This document shows, in pieces, positions 5,973-13,408 of a stretch of 35,943 nucleotides of DNA. The translations under genes and the position numbers were made by a program. This DNA comes from Oscillospiraceae bacterium (GTDB taxonomy: Bacteria > Bacillota > Clostridia > Oscillospirales > QAMX01). Each line of letters starts with the position of its first letter. Position 1 is the first letter of the stretch. The stretch covers positions 1 through 35,943 of the forward strand of contig SVLQ01000003.1 in NCBI GenBank assembly GCA_015067825.1. Reading direction: 5' to 3'. The notes under the pieces are model-generated. The model saw nothing but the letters and a program-made list of their open reading frames with translations. It searched no databases and was not told the DNA's origin.

Positions 5973-7694
5973 TTACAGTTCGCTATCTCTGAACTGCAGG
6001 CTGTAAAGGTGCTTGTAGGTGCCGCCGAGATTCATCAGCTCTTCGTGCGTGCCTTGTTCGGTGATACGCCCTTCGGAGATTACGGCGATCGAGTTGGCAC
6101 GTTTGATCGTCGAGAGGCGGTGGGCGACGACGATGGTCGTTCTGCCGCGGCAGAGCTCGTCGAGTGCCTGCTGGATCATGATTTCGGTCGTGTTGTCGAG
6201 GGCGGAGGTCGCTTCGTCGAGGATTAGGATCGCCGGGTCTTTGAGGAAGACGCGTGCGATCGACAAACGCTGCTTTTGACCGCCCGAAAGGCGCACGCCG
6301 CGTTCACCGATCTCGGTGTCGTAGCCCTTTTCAAGCGACATCACGTAGTCGTGAATGTTGGCGCGTTTGGCGGCTTCGATCACTTCTTCTTCGGTCGCGT
6401 CCAGTCGGCCGTAGAGGATGTTGTCGCGGATCGTGCCGTTGAAGAGGAAGACGTCCTGCTGCACGATACCGATATTTCTGCGCAGCGATTCGAGCGTGAG
6501 GTCGTTGATGTTGTGGCCGTCGATGGTGATCGAACCCTCGCTGAGCGGGTAGAACTTGGGGATCAGGTGGCAGATCGTCGTCTTGCCGCCGCCGGAGGGG
6601 CCGACGAGCGCCATGATATCGCCCTTCTTGACATTCAGCGAAACGTTGTCGAGGACCTCGCGGCTGTCGTCGTAGCTGAAGCTGACGTTCTTGAGCTCGA
6701 TCTCACCGTGCACGTTTTCGAGATCGTAAGCCTCGGGCGATTCGACTTCTGGTGCTTCGTCCATGATCTCTAAGAAACGCTTAAAGCCGGTGATACCGTT
6801 CTGGTACTGTTCGACGAAGCCGATCAGCGTGTTGACCGGGGAGATGAAGAGGTTGACCGAAACGATAAAGGTCGAATACTCGGCGAAGTTGATGCGGCCG
6901 CTGTAGAGGAAGAGACCGCCGGCAATGAGAATGATAACGTTGAAGACGTCGGTAATAAACGAGGTTGAGGCGTGGAATTTAGCCATCGCATCGTAGGATT
7001 GGCGGCTGGCTTCCACGAACTGCTCGTTGCCGACCTCGAATTTTTCGATCTCCTTCTGCGAGTTCGTAAAGGCCTTGGTCACGCGTACACCGGTGATGGA
7101 GGATTCAGTCGCGGCGTTGATCACGGCCGTGCTCTTTCTGCGTTCGGTGAACGCATCGCGCATCTTTTTCCGCATGACGACCGAAACGGCGACCATGACC
7201 GGCACACAGGCGAAGATGATCAGCGTCAGCGGTACGTCGATCGTGCAGAGGTAGGCAAACGAGCCGACGATCATGACCGCACAGATAAAGAGGTTTTCCG
7301 GGCCGTGGTGCGCGAGCTCGCTGACTTCAAAGAGGTCGCTCGTCAGGCGCGTGAGCAGACTACCGGTTTCGTTGTTATCGAAGAAAGAGTAGGGCAGCTT
7401 TTCCATGTGCGCAAACAGGTCGCTGCGCATCTTTTTTTGCATCCGGACGCCGATGATGTGGCCGTAGTACTGCACGAAATAGCGCAGCCACATGCGGAAG
7501 ATGTACAATCCGAGAACGATCAGACCGGCGACGATGATCTGGCTGTAAAGCTTGTTGGGGATCAGGTCGTTGAGCATACGGTTGGTGACCATCGGGTACA
7601 CCATGCCGATGACGGAGATCAGGAGCGACGCCAGCATATCCATGGCAAACATGAATTTATGCGGGCGGTAGTAGGCAATAAAACGCTTCAGCAT
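5973..7694 (-). CDS. ABC exporter half-transporter (permease fused to ATPase)
   Basis: The 573-residue protein has the usual exporter order. A transmembrane domain (about residues 1-310, helices near 15-35, 53-72, 133-175 and 245-290) is followed by the nucleotide-binding domain. Walker A GPSGGGKT is at 365-372, the Q-loop near VQQDVF 411-416, the signature LSGGQ at 469-473, Walker B ILILDE at 489-494 and the switch His at 525. Such half-transporters work as dimers in the membrane and export drugs, lipids or peptides; the substrate cannot be told. The ATG at 7694 follows GAGAGGA. It lies 17 bases downstream of an ArsR-type repressor on the same strand, probably co-transcribed, which suggests induction by the compound or metal the repressor senses. 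Confidence 0.93.
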   Translation of the reverse strand: MLKRFIAYYRPHKFMFAMDMLASLLISVIGMVYPMVTNRMLNDLIPNKLYSQIIVAGLIVLGLYIFRMWLRYFVQYYGHIIGVRMQKKMRSDLFAHMEKLPYSFFDNNETGSLLTRLTSDLFEVSELAHHGPENLFICAVMIVGSFAYLCTIDVPLTLIIFACVPVMVAVSVVMRKKMRDAFTERRKSTAVINAATESSITGVRVTKAFTNSQKEIEKFEVGNEQFVEASRQSYDAMAKFHASTSFITDVFNVIILIAGGLFLYSGRINFAEYSTFIVSVNLFISPVNTLIGFVEQYQNGITGFKRFLEIMDEAPEVESPEAYDLENVHGEIELKNVSFSYDDSREVLDNVSLNVKKGDIMALVGPSGGGKTTICHLIPKFYPLSEGSITIDGHNINDLTLESLRRNIGIVQQDVFLFNGTIRDNILYGRLDATEEEVIEAAKRANIHDYVMSLEKGYDTEIGERGVRLSGGQKQRLSIARVFLKDPAILILDEATSALDNTTEIMIQQALDELCRGRTTIVVAHRLSTIKRANSIAVISEGRITEQGTHEELMNLGGTYKHLYSLQFRDSEL

Positions 7695-7711
7695 ATCAAA
7701 ATCCTCTCTAT

Positions 7712-8092
7712 TTATTTCTGTTTTGCGGTCTTCGTGCGGCAGCCGACCTCGTCGGCGACTTCACACTTCGTCCCCTTGTTGCGGCAGATGTCTGTTTTTT
7801 CGCGCGTGAGGTCGGCGATCTGCGCCGAGATCTCCGCAATGCGCTCTTTGTTCAGCTTGTAGTGGGTGTGGTAGCCGTATTTTTCACAGTAAACGATCCC
7901 GCAGTCGCGGAGCACGCGCAAATGCTGCGAAACGGCGGGTGCGGAAATATCCAGCAGCATCGCCAGCGCACTCACGCAGTATGCGCGCTCTGCGAGCAGG
8001 GTCACGATCCGGCAGCGGCTTGGTTCGCCCAATGCCTTCATGGCTTCAATATCCGTAGGTGTCGCCTCCTTTTGAACTTGGCAAAGTGCCAT
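7712..8092 (-). CDS. ArsR/SmtB-family repressor, cysteine-rich
   Basis: This 126-residue winged-helix protein has the ArsR core: ALGEPSRCRIVTLLAERAYC, then a recognition region DISAPAVSQHLRVLRDCGIV and a wing at CEKYGYHTHYKL. Eight cysteines (4, 27, 39, 64, 69, 103, 110, 118), including a C-terminal set CRNKGTKC...C, suggest thiolate metal or redox sensing. The start is uncertain. ATG 8092 lies only 5 bases after the -10, so it would be leaderless. A perfect AAGGAGG at 8071-8065 points instead to codon 13, an in-frame ACG 8 bases on; this is also where homologous proteins usually begin. It likely controls itself and the exporter gene that follows. Confidence 0.9.
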   Translation of the reverse strand: MALCQVQKEATPTDIEAMKALGEPSRCRIVTLLAERAYCVSALAMLLDISAPAVSQHLRVLRDCGIVYCEKYGYHTHYKLNKERIAEISAQIADLTREKTDICRNKGTKCEVADEVGCRTKTAKQK

Positions 8093-8097
8093 TGCTA

Positions 8098-8126
8098 ATT
8101 ATACGCCCCTTGTTTGATTTTGTCAA
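8098..8126 (-). promoter_or_regulatory. Consensus promoter of the ArsR/exporter operon
   Basis: A perfect TTGACA (8126-8121), a 17-base spacer and a perfect TATAAT (8103-8098) lie on the minus strand. Transcription would start at about 8092-8090, on the first ATG of the repressor gene. Confidence 0.85.
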
Positions 8127-8175
8127 GACTTAATTAAATCATTCGTAACTTAAACAAAATTTCTTCTGCAAAAGT

Positions 8176-8211
8176 AAAAAAGCCGTGCCTGTCGAGGGCG
8201 ACAGACACGGC
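8176..8211 (-). terminator. Terminator of the GH127-like gene
   Basis: A 13-bp stem (8182-8194 with 8199-8211, one mismatch) is followed by six Ts on the minus strand, 13 bases after the stop codon. Confidence 0.85.
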
Positions 8212-8224
8212 AGAAAGTGTGGAT

Positions 8225-10036
8225 TTATCCGAGCAGCGGCAGCTCGGTCATGCGGAGCTTGGCGGCACCGTAGGGGATGAGCTCGATCGTTTTTGCCTCA
8301 CCGATCGGTTCGCGCGAATCGGGGACTTTCGCACAGACGGTGTCGTAGCCGTCCTCGTAGCCCCAGTCGATCGGGCAGACGGAGGCCTTGAGCGTGACGG
8401 CCGGGGACTTGGCCGAAAACGGCACGTCGCCGACCGCTCCAAAGCTGACCGAAAGCTCCGGTGCGGCGTAGGCGAAGCTCCAGTCCGAGGTGGGAATGAG
8501 CTCGTAGTCGCAGTAGGGGAACTTGCGCTCAACGCCGTCGCGCTCGTACTCCAGCATCTTCCATTCTGCCGTAATCGGCACGGAAAACACGAGCGAACCG
8601 CATTTCGCCGCGACCAGACCGTGCGGCCGCGCCTCGAAGTAAGGCTCGGTCTCAAACTGCACGGAGATGGTCTTCTTTTCGCCGGCTTCAATCGCAAATG
8701 CGACCTCGTCGCCGGTAATCTTTGCCCCGTCGACGGTGTAGTTCTTTGCAAACGGAGGTACGCGCAGGCGGAAAGTGAAAGCCTTTTCGGTCTCGATCGT
8801 GTAAGTAAAGCTGTTTTCAAAGGGGTAGTTCGTTTCCAGGAGGATCCGTTTGCCGTCGGCGGCAAATTCCGACGGAACCGGCACGGCGCTGATCACGCTG
8901 TCTTTCGAATAGAGGAACGCTGCGAGTGCAAACTTCGGCCAGGCCTGATTGAAGTTCGCCGTACAGCAGCCGTAGTTCGGCTCAAGCCCGAAAAGGTGCG
9001 CCTCGCTCGAATTCGTGCGGAAGAGCGATTTGCCGGGGAAGCGCTGGCATGCGATCTGGTTGCTCATCTGCACGTACTGATGCGTCCACATATCATCGCT
9101 GATCGTCGCCGGCAGCGCGTTGAACGCGAGCAGCTCGAGCCGTTCGGCCCACTTTTTATCGCCGGTGGCGGCATAGAGAAGCTCGTAGGAGTACATCTGC
9201 TCGGCTACCGCGCAAAGCTCGGTCCCTTGGATCGGACTCAGGCCGGAAAGACATTCGTCGCCGGTAAAGATGCCGACGGGCGTACCGTTGTATTTCGCGA
9301 GGATCTCGTGCAGATCTTCTGCGTGATCGGTGTAATCCTCGCCGAGGATCTCGTGCGAAACGGCTTCGGATTTCAGCATCATCCCAAGGTTGACGATGTG
9401 TGTGTCGAAGCGCCAACGGTTCAGCGGGCGTTTCCAGAGCGGGATCGCCTCGTCGTAGTTCGCGCCCTGCTCTTTTAGGATCTTAGCGAGGTCTTTCAGC
9501 CAAGGTTCGGGCTGCCGGGCGTAGAGGAAGTTGATCGCAAGGAATCCCTCAAACCAGCGGAACTTGCCCCAACCGAAGAGCTTGATCTCGCCCGCAGAGA
9601 GCATATCGTAGTAGTTTTTCAAAACGCGATAGAGCGCGTCGGGAATGCGCTCGTCGCCCGAACACTCAAAGTAAACCGTCAGCGTTTTTGCGATCAAAAG
9701 AACCGCCCAAGTGTCGTAGGTCGCGCGCTCTTCGTCGCTGCACGGGCAGATCCAGCCGTCGGGCTTCTGGTGAGCGAGGATCGCGTCGACGTAGGTCTTC
9801 GCGCGGGCGATCATGTCGTCGTTTTCCAAAAGGTAGGCGAGCGGGATAAAACCGTCGAGCCAGTAAGGCACGCGCTCCCACCCGTCGGCGCTGCCGCCGA
9901 TCCACGCGCTGTCGCGGATGTCGCGCCAGATCTTGTCCAGATTGCCGCTCAATCCTTCCGCCTGGATCTCGAGCTGGCGTTTGAGCCAACCGCGCGGCTT
10001 GATCTCTTTGGTTGTACAGAGTTTCCATTTGTTCAT
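8225..10036 (-). CDS. Beta-L-arabinofuranosidase-like protein (GH127/DUF1680)
   Basis: The protein has 603 residues and no signal peptide, so it should act in the cytoplasm on imported oligosaccharides. It has the GH127 layout, an alpha/alpha barrel followed by beta-sandwich domains. The expected zinc-cysteine active site is visible: GTELCAVAEQ (Glu273 and Cys275), the acidic GDECLSG near 259-265, and NYGCC with Cys357 and Cys358. In the characterised member HypBA1 one Glu and three Cys hold zinc and the last Cys is the nucleophile. The C-terminal half is beta-rich. I chose ATG 10036 because AGGAGGG precedes it by 7 bases; an upstream in-frame ATG at 10114 lacks one. Its promoter overlaps that of the divergent gene. 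Specificity for L-arabinofuranose is inferred from the family. Confidence 0.88.
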   Translation of the reverse strand: MNKWKLCTTKEIKPRGWLKRQLEIQAEGLSGNLDKIWRDIRDSAWIGGSADGWERVPYWLDGFIPLAYLLENDDMIARAKTYVDAILAHQKPDGWICPCSDEERATYDTWAVLLIAKTLTVYFECSGDERIPDALYRVLKNYYDMLSAGEIKLFGWGKFRWFEGFLAINFLYARQPEPWLKDLAKILKEQGANYDEAIPLWKRPLNRWRFDTHIVNLGMMLKSEAVSHEILGEDYTDHAEDLHEILAKYNGTPVGIFTGDECLSGLSPIQGTELCAVAEQMYSYELLYAATGDKKWAERLELLAFNALPATISDDMWTHQYVQMSNQIACQRFPGKSLFRTNSSEAHLFGLEPNYGCCTANFNQAWPKFALAAFLYSKDSVISAVPVPSEFAADGKRILLETNYPFENSFTYTIETEKAFTFRLRVPPFAKNYTVDGAKITGDEVAFAIEAGEKKTISVQFETEPYFEARPHGLVAAKCGSLVFSVPITAEWKMLEYERDGVERKFPYCDYELIPTSDWSFAYAAPELSVSFGAVGDVPFSAKSPAVTLKASVCPIDWGYEDGYDTVCAKVPDSREPIGEAKTIELIPYGAAKLRMTELPLLG

Positions 10037-10064
10037 GTGAATGCCCTCCTGACGGTGAAATGTA

Positions 10065-10093
10065 TTGACAGAAAACTTGGAAACGATTATAAT
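10065..10093 (+). promoter_or_regulatory. Consensus promoter of the small membrane protein gene
   Basis: A perfect TTGACA (10065-10070), a 17-base spacer and a perfect TATAAT (10088-10093). It overlaps the divergent GH127 promoter, sharing the ATTATAAT core at 10086-10093. Confidence 0.85.
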
Positions 10094-10114
10094 AAAAATA
10101 GCAAAGCTTTGCAA
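10086..10114 (-). promoter_or_regulatory. Divergent promoter of the GH127-like gene
   Basis: On the minus strand TTGCAA (10114-10109), a 17-base spacer and TATAAT (10091-10086). Its -10 occupies nearly the same bases as the rightward -10, so the two promoters should exclude each other. Confidence 0.65.
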
Positions 10115-10143
10115 ATTGCAGCAGATTTTGGGGGGGGAGAACC

Positions 10144-10599
10144 ATGCGGAAGCGAACGAAAATCGTGATTGTGATTTTGGTCGCGGTCATCATGGCGCTG
10201 CGCGGTGTGTACATCGTGACGCGCTTTTCCGCCGTGACACGGTATTACGCATTTGCTCCGCGAATCTTCTGCATCGACCCCGACGATATCTCTTCCGTCT
10301 GGATTCGCAGCTTCTATGAAGAAAAACTGCGCACGGTCAAATTATACGATCGGACAGACGTTGAGAAATACGTAGATCAAATGAACAATATGCCGTGTGG
10401 GGCAATATTTGCAGAGCCGCCGTTTTTTGATGGTGGATGGGAATATTATATTTATCTGGAAACGACGGACGGCGATTTGTATGCGTTTGAGTTAGGCGGC
10501 CGCCGTGAACTGGTCGTCAACGGCATCATTTACCGAATCCCAACCGACTATTTTGCCGAGCTCTGCGAAATCGGCGATCGCGGGCCGGTGGAACCCTGA
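10144..10599 (+). CDS. Membrane-anchored protein of unknown function
   Basis: The 151-residue protein begins with Arg/Lys-rich MRKRTK and a single hydrophobic helix (IVIVILVAVIMALRGVYIV), giving one N-terminal anchor with the rest outside. The exposed part has alternating beta-type segments (WEYYIYLETTDGDLYAFELG, then RELVVNGIIYRIPTDYF) and resembles no family I can name. The ATG at 10144 follows a GGGGGGGAG run. It has its own consensus promoter and terminator, so it is a single-gene unit. Its promoter overlaps that of the GH127 gene, but a shared function is not established. Confidence 0.75.
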   Translation: MRKRTKIVIVILVAVIMALRGVYIVTRFSAVTRYYAFAPRIFCIDPDDISSVWIRSFYEEKLRTVKLYDRTDVEKYVDQMNNMPCGAIFAEPPFFDGGWEYYIYLETTDGDLYAFELGGRRELVVNGIIYRIPTDYFAELCEIGDRGPVEP

Positions 10600-10604
10600 A
10601 CTAC

Positions 10605-10637
10605 AAAGCGGGACGTCTGCGGACGTTCCGCTTTTTT
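10605..10637 (+). terminator. Terminator of the membrane protein gene
   Basis: Arms AAAGCGGGACGTC and GGACGTTCCGCTTT (one mismatch/bulge) are followed by a T-run; it begins 5 bases after the stop. Confidence 0.8.
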
Positions 10638-10693
10638 ACTTTTATTTTATCACATTCGATTTTGCTTATTAATTGCGGATATCGAAAAAAAGA

Positions 10694-10721
10694 TTGACAA
10701 TATCACAGTTTTTGCTATAAT
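10694..10721 (+). promoter_or_regulatory. Promoter of the AraC-family gene
   Basis: TTGACA (10694-10699), a 16-base spacer and TATAAT (10716-10721). The start codon is only 15 bases after the -10, leaving a leader of about 8 bases with a weak GGTGAT ribosome binding site. Confidence 0.8.
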
Positions 10722-10736
10722 GATAGCGGTGATGCT

Positions 10737-11492
10737 ATGCTGGGAATCGATCTGACGAAACCGATCATCTATCAACACGCTTCGCTCCGCTACTTCAAAC
10801 CGGGCGAGCACCATATCGATCGCTTTTGTACCGACGACGTGCTGCTGCTCGTGTTCGACGGTGTGCTGCGCTTTACCGAGGACTGTGAAGCCTGTGCGGT
10901 CGGAGCGGGGGAGTACTACATCCAGCGGCACGATACAGTCCAGACCGGCGAGACGGAAAGCGACGTGCCGCGCTACCTCTACGTCCACTTTTACGCCGAC
11001 TGGACGGAACATGCCGTTTTGCCGCGGCGCGGCCGGTTTGACGTTGCGGCGCTGTGGCCGCAGATGGAAGCGCTCGATCGCACGGCCCATGCGCAGACGA
11101 GTTATCTCACCCCGGCCACGCAGTTTTTTGCCATTTTGGAAGCATTGCTGCCGCAAAGCGATGCGCCGACACTTGCCGACCGCACCGCTGCGTATCTGAA
11201 CGAGCATTTCAAAACGGCAGTTACGCTCGAAGATCTCTGCGAGGCGTTTCATTTCAGCAAAAACCACGTCGTCAACAGCTTTAAGGCGCAGTTTGGCGTC
11301 ACGCCGATCGCCTACGTCAACGATCTGCGCCTGCGCTATGCCGAGCATCTTCTGGAAGCGACGTCGGAATCGACCGAGGCTGTGGCCGAAGCTGCGGGGT
11401 TCCGGCAGTACTCCCATTTCTACCGTCTGTTCTGCCGAAAAAACGGCATGGCGCCGGCGGCGTGGCGCGCGCAAAAGCGTATCCGCCCGTAA
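10737..11492 (+). CDS. AraC-family transcriptional regulator
   Basis: The 251-residue protein has an N-terminal cupin-like sensing domain (about 1-130, with KPGEHHIDRF and a DDVLLLVFDGVL strand). A C-terminal double helix-turn-helix (about 150-248) contains VTLEDLCEAFHFSKNHVVNS, then FGVTPIAYVNDLRLRYAEHL and the signature GFRQYSHFYRLFCRKNGMAP. AraC proteins with this build usually activate sugar-use genes after binding a sugar. The GH127-like gene 0.7 kb upstream is a natural target by proximity, but this is inference. The gene has its own promoter, and the mRNA leader is very short. Confidence 0.9.
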   Translation: MLGIDLTKPIIYQHASLRYFKPGEHHIDRFCTDDVLLLVFDGVLRFTEDCEACAVGAGEYYIQRHDTVQTGETESDVPRYLYVHFYADWTEHAVLPRRGRFDVAALWPQMEALDRTAHAQTSYLTPATQFFAILEALLPQSDAPTLADRTAAYLNEHFKTAVTLEDLCEAFHFSKNHVVNSFKAQFGVTPIAYVNDLRLRYAEHLLEATSESTEAVAEAAGFRQYSHFYRLFCRKNGMAPAAWRAQKRIRP

Positions 11493-11507
11493 CCCCGTAG
11501 GCAAACC

Positions 11508-11535
11508 TTGACTTTGCGGTGGGTTATGGTAAAAT
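11508..11535 (+). promoter_or_regulatory. Promoter of the Fe-S reductase / importer operon
   Basis: TTGACT (11508-11513), a 16-base spacer and TAAAAT (11530-11535), 41 bases before the start codon of the first gene. No riboswitch-like leader fits in that space. Confidence 0.65.
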
Positions 11536-11576
11536 ATATATTAGTTGTAGAAAATATGAGGCGGAGGCATAATGAT

Positions 11577-12491
11577 ATGAAACTGACGATGGAACAAATC
11601 AACGCCGTGAAGGGGCGCGGATTTTTGCGCAACCGCGGAACCGATTGCTTCTCCGGCCGCGTAGTCGCCCCGGGTACGGTCTTCTCGGCCGAAAATTTCC
11701 GCGATCTCTCGATCCTTGCGGAAACCTACGGCAGCGGCAAGCTGATCTGCACGAGCCGTCTTTCCGTGGAAGTCCCCGGCATTCCCTATGAAAAAATCGC
11801 AGCGGCTGAAGCGTTTGCCGCCGCACACGGTCTTTCTTTCGGCGGTACGGGGGCGAAGGTGCGCCCGGTCACGGCCTGCAAGGGCACGACCTGTGTTTAC
11901 GGCAACTGCGATACCCACGCCCTTGCCAAAAAGATCCACGAAACCTATTATCTCGGCTGGAGCAGCGTCACGCTCCCGCACAAATTCAAGATCGGCGTCG
12001 GCGGTTGTCCCAACAGTTGCATGAAACCGAGCCTCAACGATTTCGGCATCGAAGGCCGCAAGGTACCCGCGCTCGATCCTTCTCTCTGCCGCAACTGCAA
12101 GACCTGCGCGGTGGAAACGCGCTGCCCGATGAAAGCGGCCAAGGTGCAAGACGGCAAGCTTGTGATTGACCGTTCTGTGTGTATCAACTGCGGCGTCTGC
12201 GTCGGCAAATGTCCGTTTGGCGCGGTCGCGGCCGAAAGCGAAACGCGCTACCAGATCTTCCTCGGCGGTACCTGGGGCAAGCATACCCGCATGGGTACGC
12301 CCGTATCGCGCCTGGTCGGCGAAGATGAGGTTCTGCCGATCCTCGAAAAATCGATCCTCTGGTTCAAAGAAAACGGCCAGCCCAAAGAGCGCTTCGGCAA
12401 AGCGATTGACCGCATTGGCGTCGAAAAGGCAGAGGCGGAGATTTTGGGCGACGAGATTCTCGCGCGTAAAGCGGAGATCCTCGCCAAGTGA
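11577..12491 (+). CDS. Sulfite/nitrite-reductase-like protein with two ferredoxin clusters
   Basis: The protein has 304 residues, much shorter than classical sulfite reductases and like the compact anaerobic AsrC/Dsr-like forms. An N-terminal ferredoxin-like half precedes the siroheme/4Fe-4S Cys sets: ACKGTTC with a further Cys in VYGNC, then VGGCPNSCMKPSLND. The first set has C-x4-C rather than the C-x5-C of classical enzymes, which I recall as normal in the Clostridia clade. Two 4Fe-4S ferredoxin motifs follow (CRNCKTCAVETRCPMKA and CINCGVCVGKCPFGA). ATG 11577 was chosen because GGAGG ends 9 bases upstream. It should be cytoplasmic and electron-transferring. The substrate (sulfite, nitrite or other) is unproven. 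The stop overlaps the GTG start of the importer's binding protein, implying a joint role. Confidence 0.82.
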   Translation: MKLTMEQINAVKGRGFLRNRGTDCFSGRVVAPGTVFSAENFRDLSILAETYGSGKLICTSRLSVEVPGIPYEKIAAAEAFAAAHGLSFGGTGAKVRPVTACKGTTCVYGNCDTHALAKKIHETYYLGWSSVTLPHKFKIGVGGCPNSCMKPSLNDFGIEGRKVPALDPSLCRNCKTCAVETRCPMKAAKVQDGKLVIDRSVCINCGVCVGKCPFGAVAAESETRYQIFLGGTWGKHTRMGTPVSRLVGEDEVLPILEKSILWFKENGQPKERFGKAIDRIGVEKAEAEILGDEILARKAEILAK

Positions 12492-13408
12492 GACGCGTAT
12501 TTCTGATCCTTTTGGCAGCCCTGACGCTCCTTTTGCTTGCTGCTTGCGCCGCACCGAAACCGTCGGACGGGCTGACGGATGCGCTGGGACGGCCGATCGA
12601 ACTGACCGCAGAAGACAAAATCGCCGCTTGCCACGCCTCGTTTGCCGATTGCTGGCTGCTGGCGGGCGGGGAACTCGTCGGTGTGACCGCCGATGCGTTC
12701 GAGGATCACGGGCTGGCGGTCGGCGATGCCGCGATCATCGGCACGGCTAAAACCGTCGATCCAGAGGCGTTGGTGGCGTCGGGCGCAACGGTCGCACTCC
12801 TCTCGGCCGATCTGACGGCGCATCTGGAACTGGAGGCGGCTCTGACCGACCTCGGCATCCGCTGCCTTTATTTCCGCGTCGATACCTTTGGCGACTACGC
12901 CGGGCTGATGAAGCTCTTTTGCTCCGTGACCGGCCGGGCCGACCTCTATGCGCAGAACGTGACCGCCGTCGGTGAGCGCATCGATGCGATCCGTGCGCAG
13001 ATCCCCGCGGACGAATCGCGCACGGTGCTTCTGATGCGCGCGTATTCCTCCGGCATCAAAGCCAAACGCGACGACAATCTCGCCGGCAGGATCCTCAAGG
13101 AATTCGGCCTCCGAAATATCGCCGATGCGTCCCCGTCGCTTCTGGAGGATATGGGGCTCGAGCATATCGTCGCCGCCGATCCCGACTATATTTTTGTGCT
13201 TACGATGGGCAGCGAAGAAGCTGCCCGCAGCTATCTCTCTGCACAGATCGAATCCAATCCTGCCTTCGCCGCACTCTCTGCCGTGCAAAATGGCCGCTAC
13301 GTGATGCTGCCGAAGGCGCTGTTTCACTACAAACCCAACGAAAGCTGGGACGAAAGCTATGCCTTCCTCGCGCACATTCTCTATCCCGAAATCTTCCCAA
13401 CAAGCTAA
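12488..13408 (+). CDS. Iron-siderophore/heme/cobalamin-type ABC substrate-binding lipoprotein
   Basis: The 306-residue protein starts with GTG overlapping the preceding stop by 3 bases (GTGA). The signal peptide has charged RR, a long Leu/Ala core and lipobox LLAAC with Cys20 as lipidation site. The mature part has the two-lobed helical-backbone fold of BtuF/FhuD/FepB proteins: DALGRPIELTAEDKIAACHA at the start, a middle long helix, and ADPDYIFVLTMG in the second lobe. It captures a metal chelate or corrinoid outside the membrane and delivers it to the permease and ATPase encoded next. The ligand cannot be told. Coupling to an Fe-S/siroheme-type reductase suggests an iron, heme or corrinoid link. 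Confidence 0.88.
   Translation: MRRVFLILLAALTLLLLAACAAPKPSDGLTDALGRPIELTAEDKIAACHASFADCWLLAGGELVGVTADAFEDHGLAVGDAAIIGTAKTVDPEALVASGATVALLSADLTAHLELEAALTDLGIRCLYFRVDTFGDYAGLMKLFCSVTGRADLYAQNVTAVGERIDAIRAQIPADESRTVLLMRAYSSGIKAKRDDNLAGRILKEFGLRNIADASPSLLEDMGLEHIVAADPDYIFVLTMGSEEAARSYLSAQIESNPAFAALSAVQNGRYVMLPKALFHYKPNESWDESYAFLAHILYPEIFPTS

Noticed and set aside
10078..10091. Sequence resembling a catabolite-responsive cre site (TGGAAACGATTATA).
   Set aside because: Two of the defined positions do not fit and it coincides with promoter bases; chance similarity is likely in such an AT-rich spacer.
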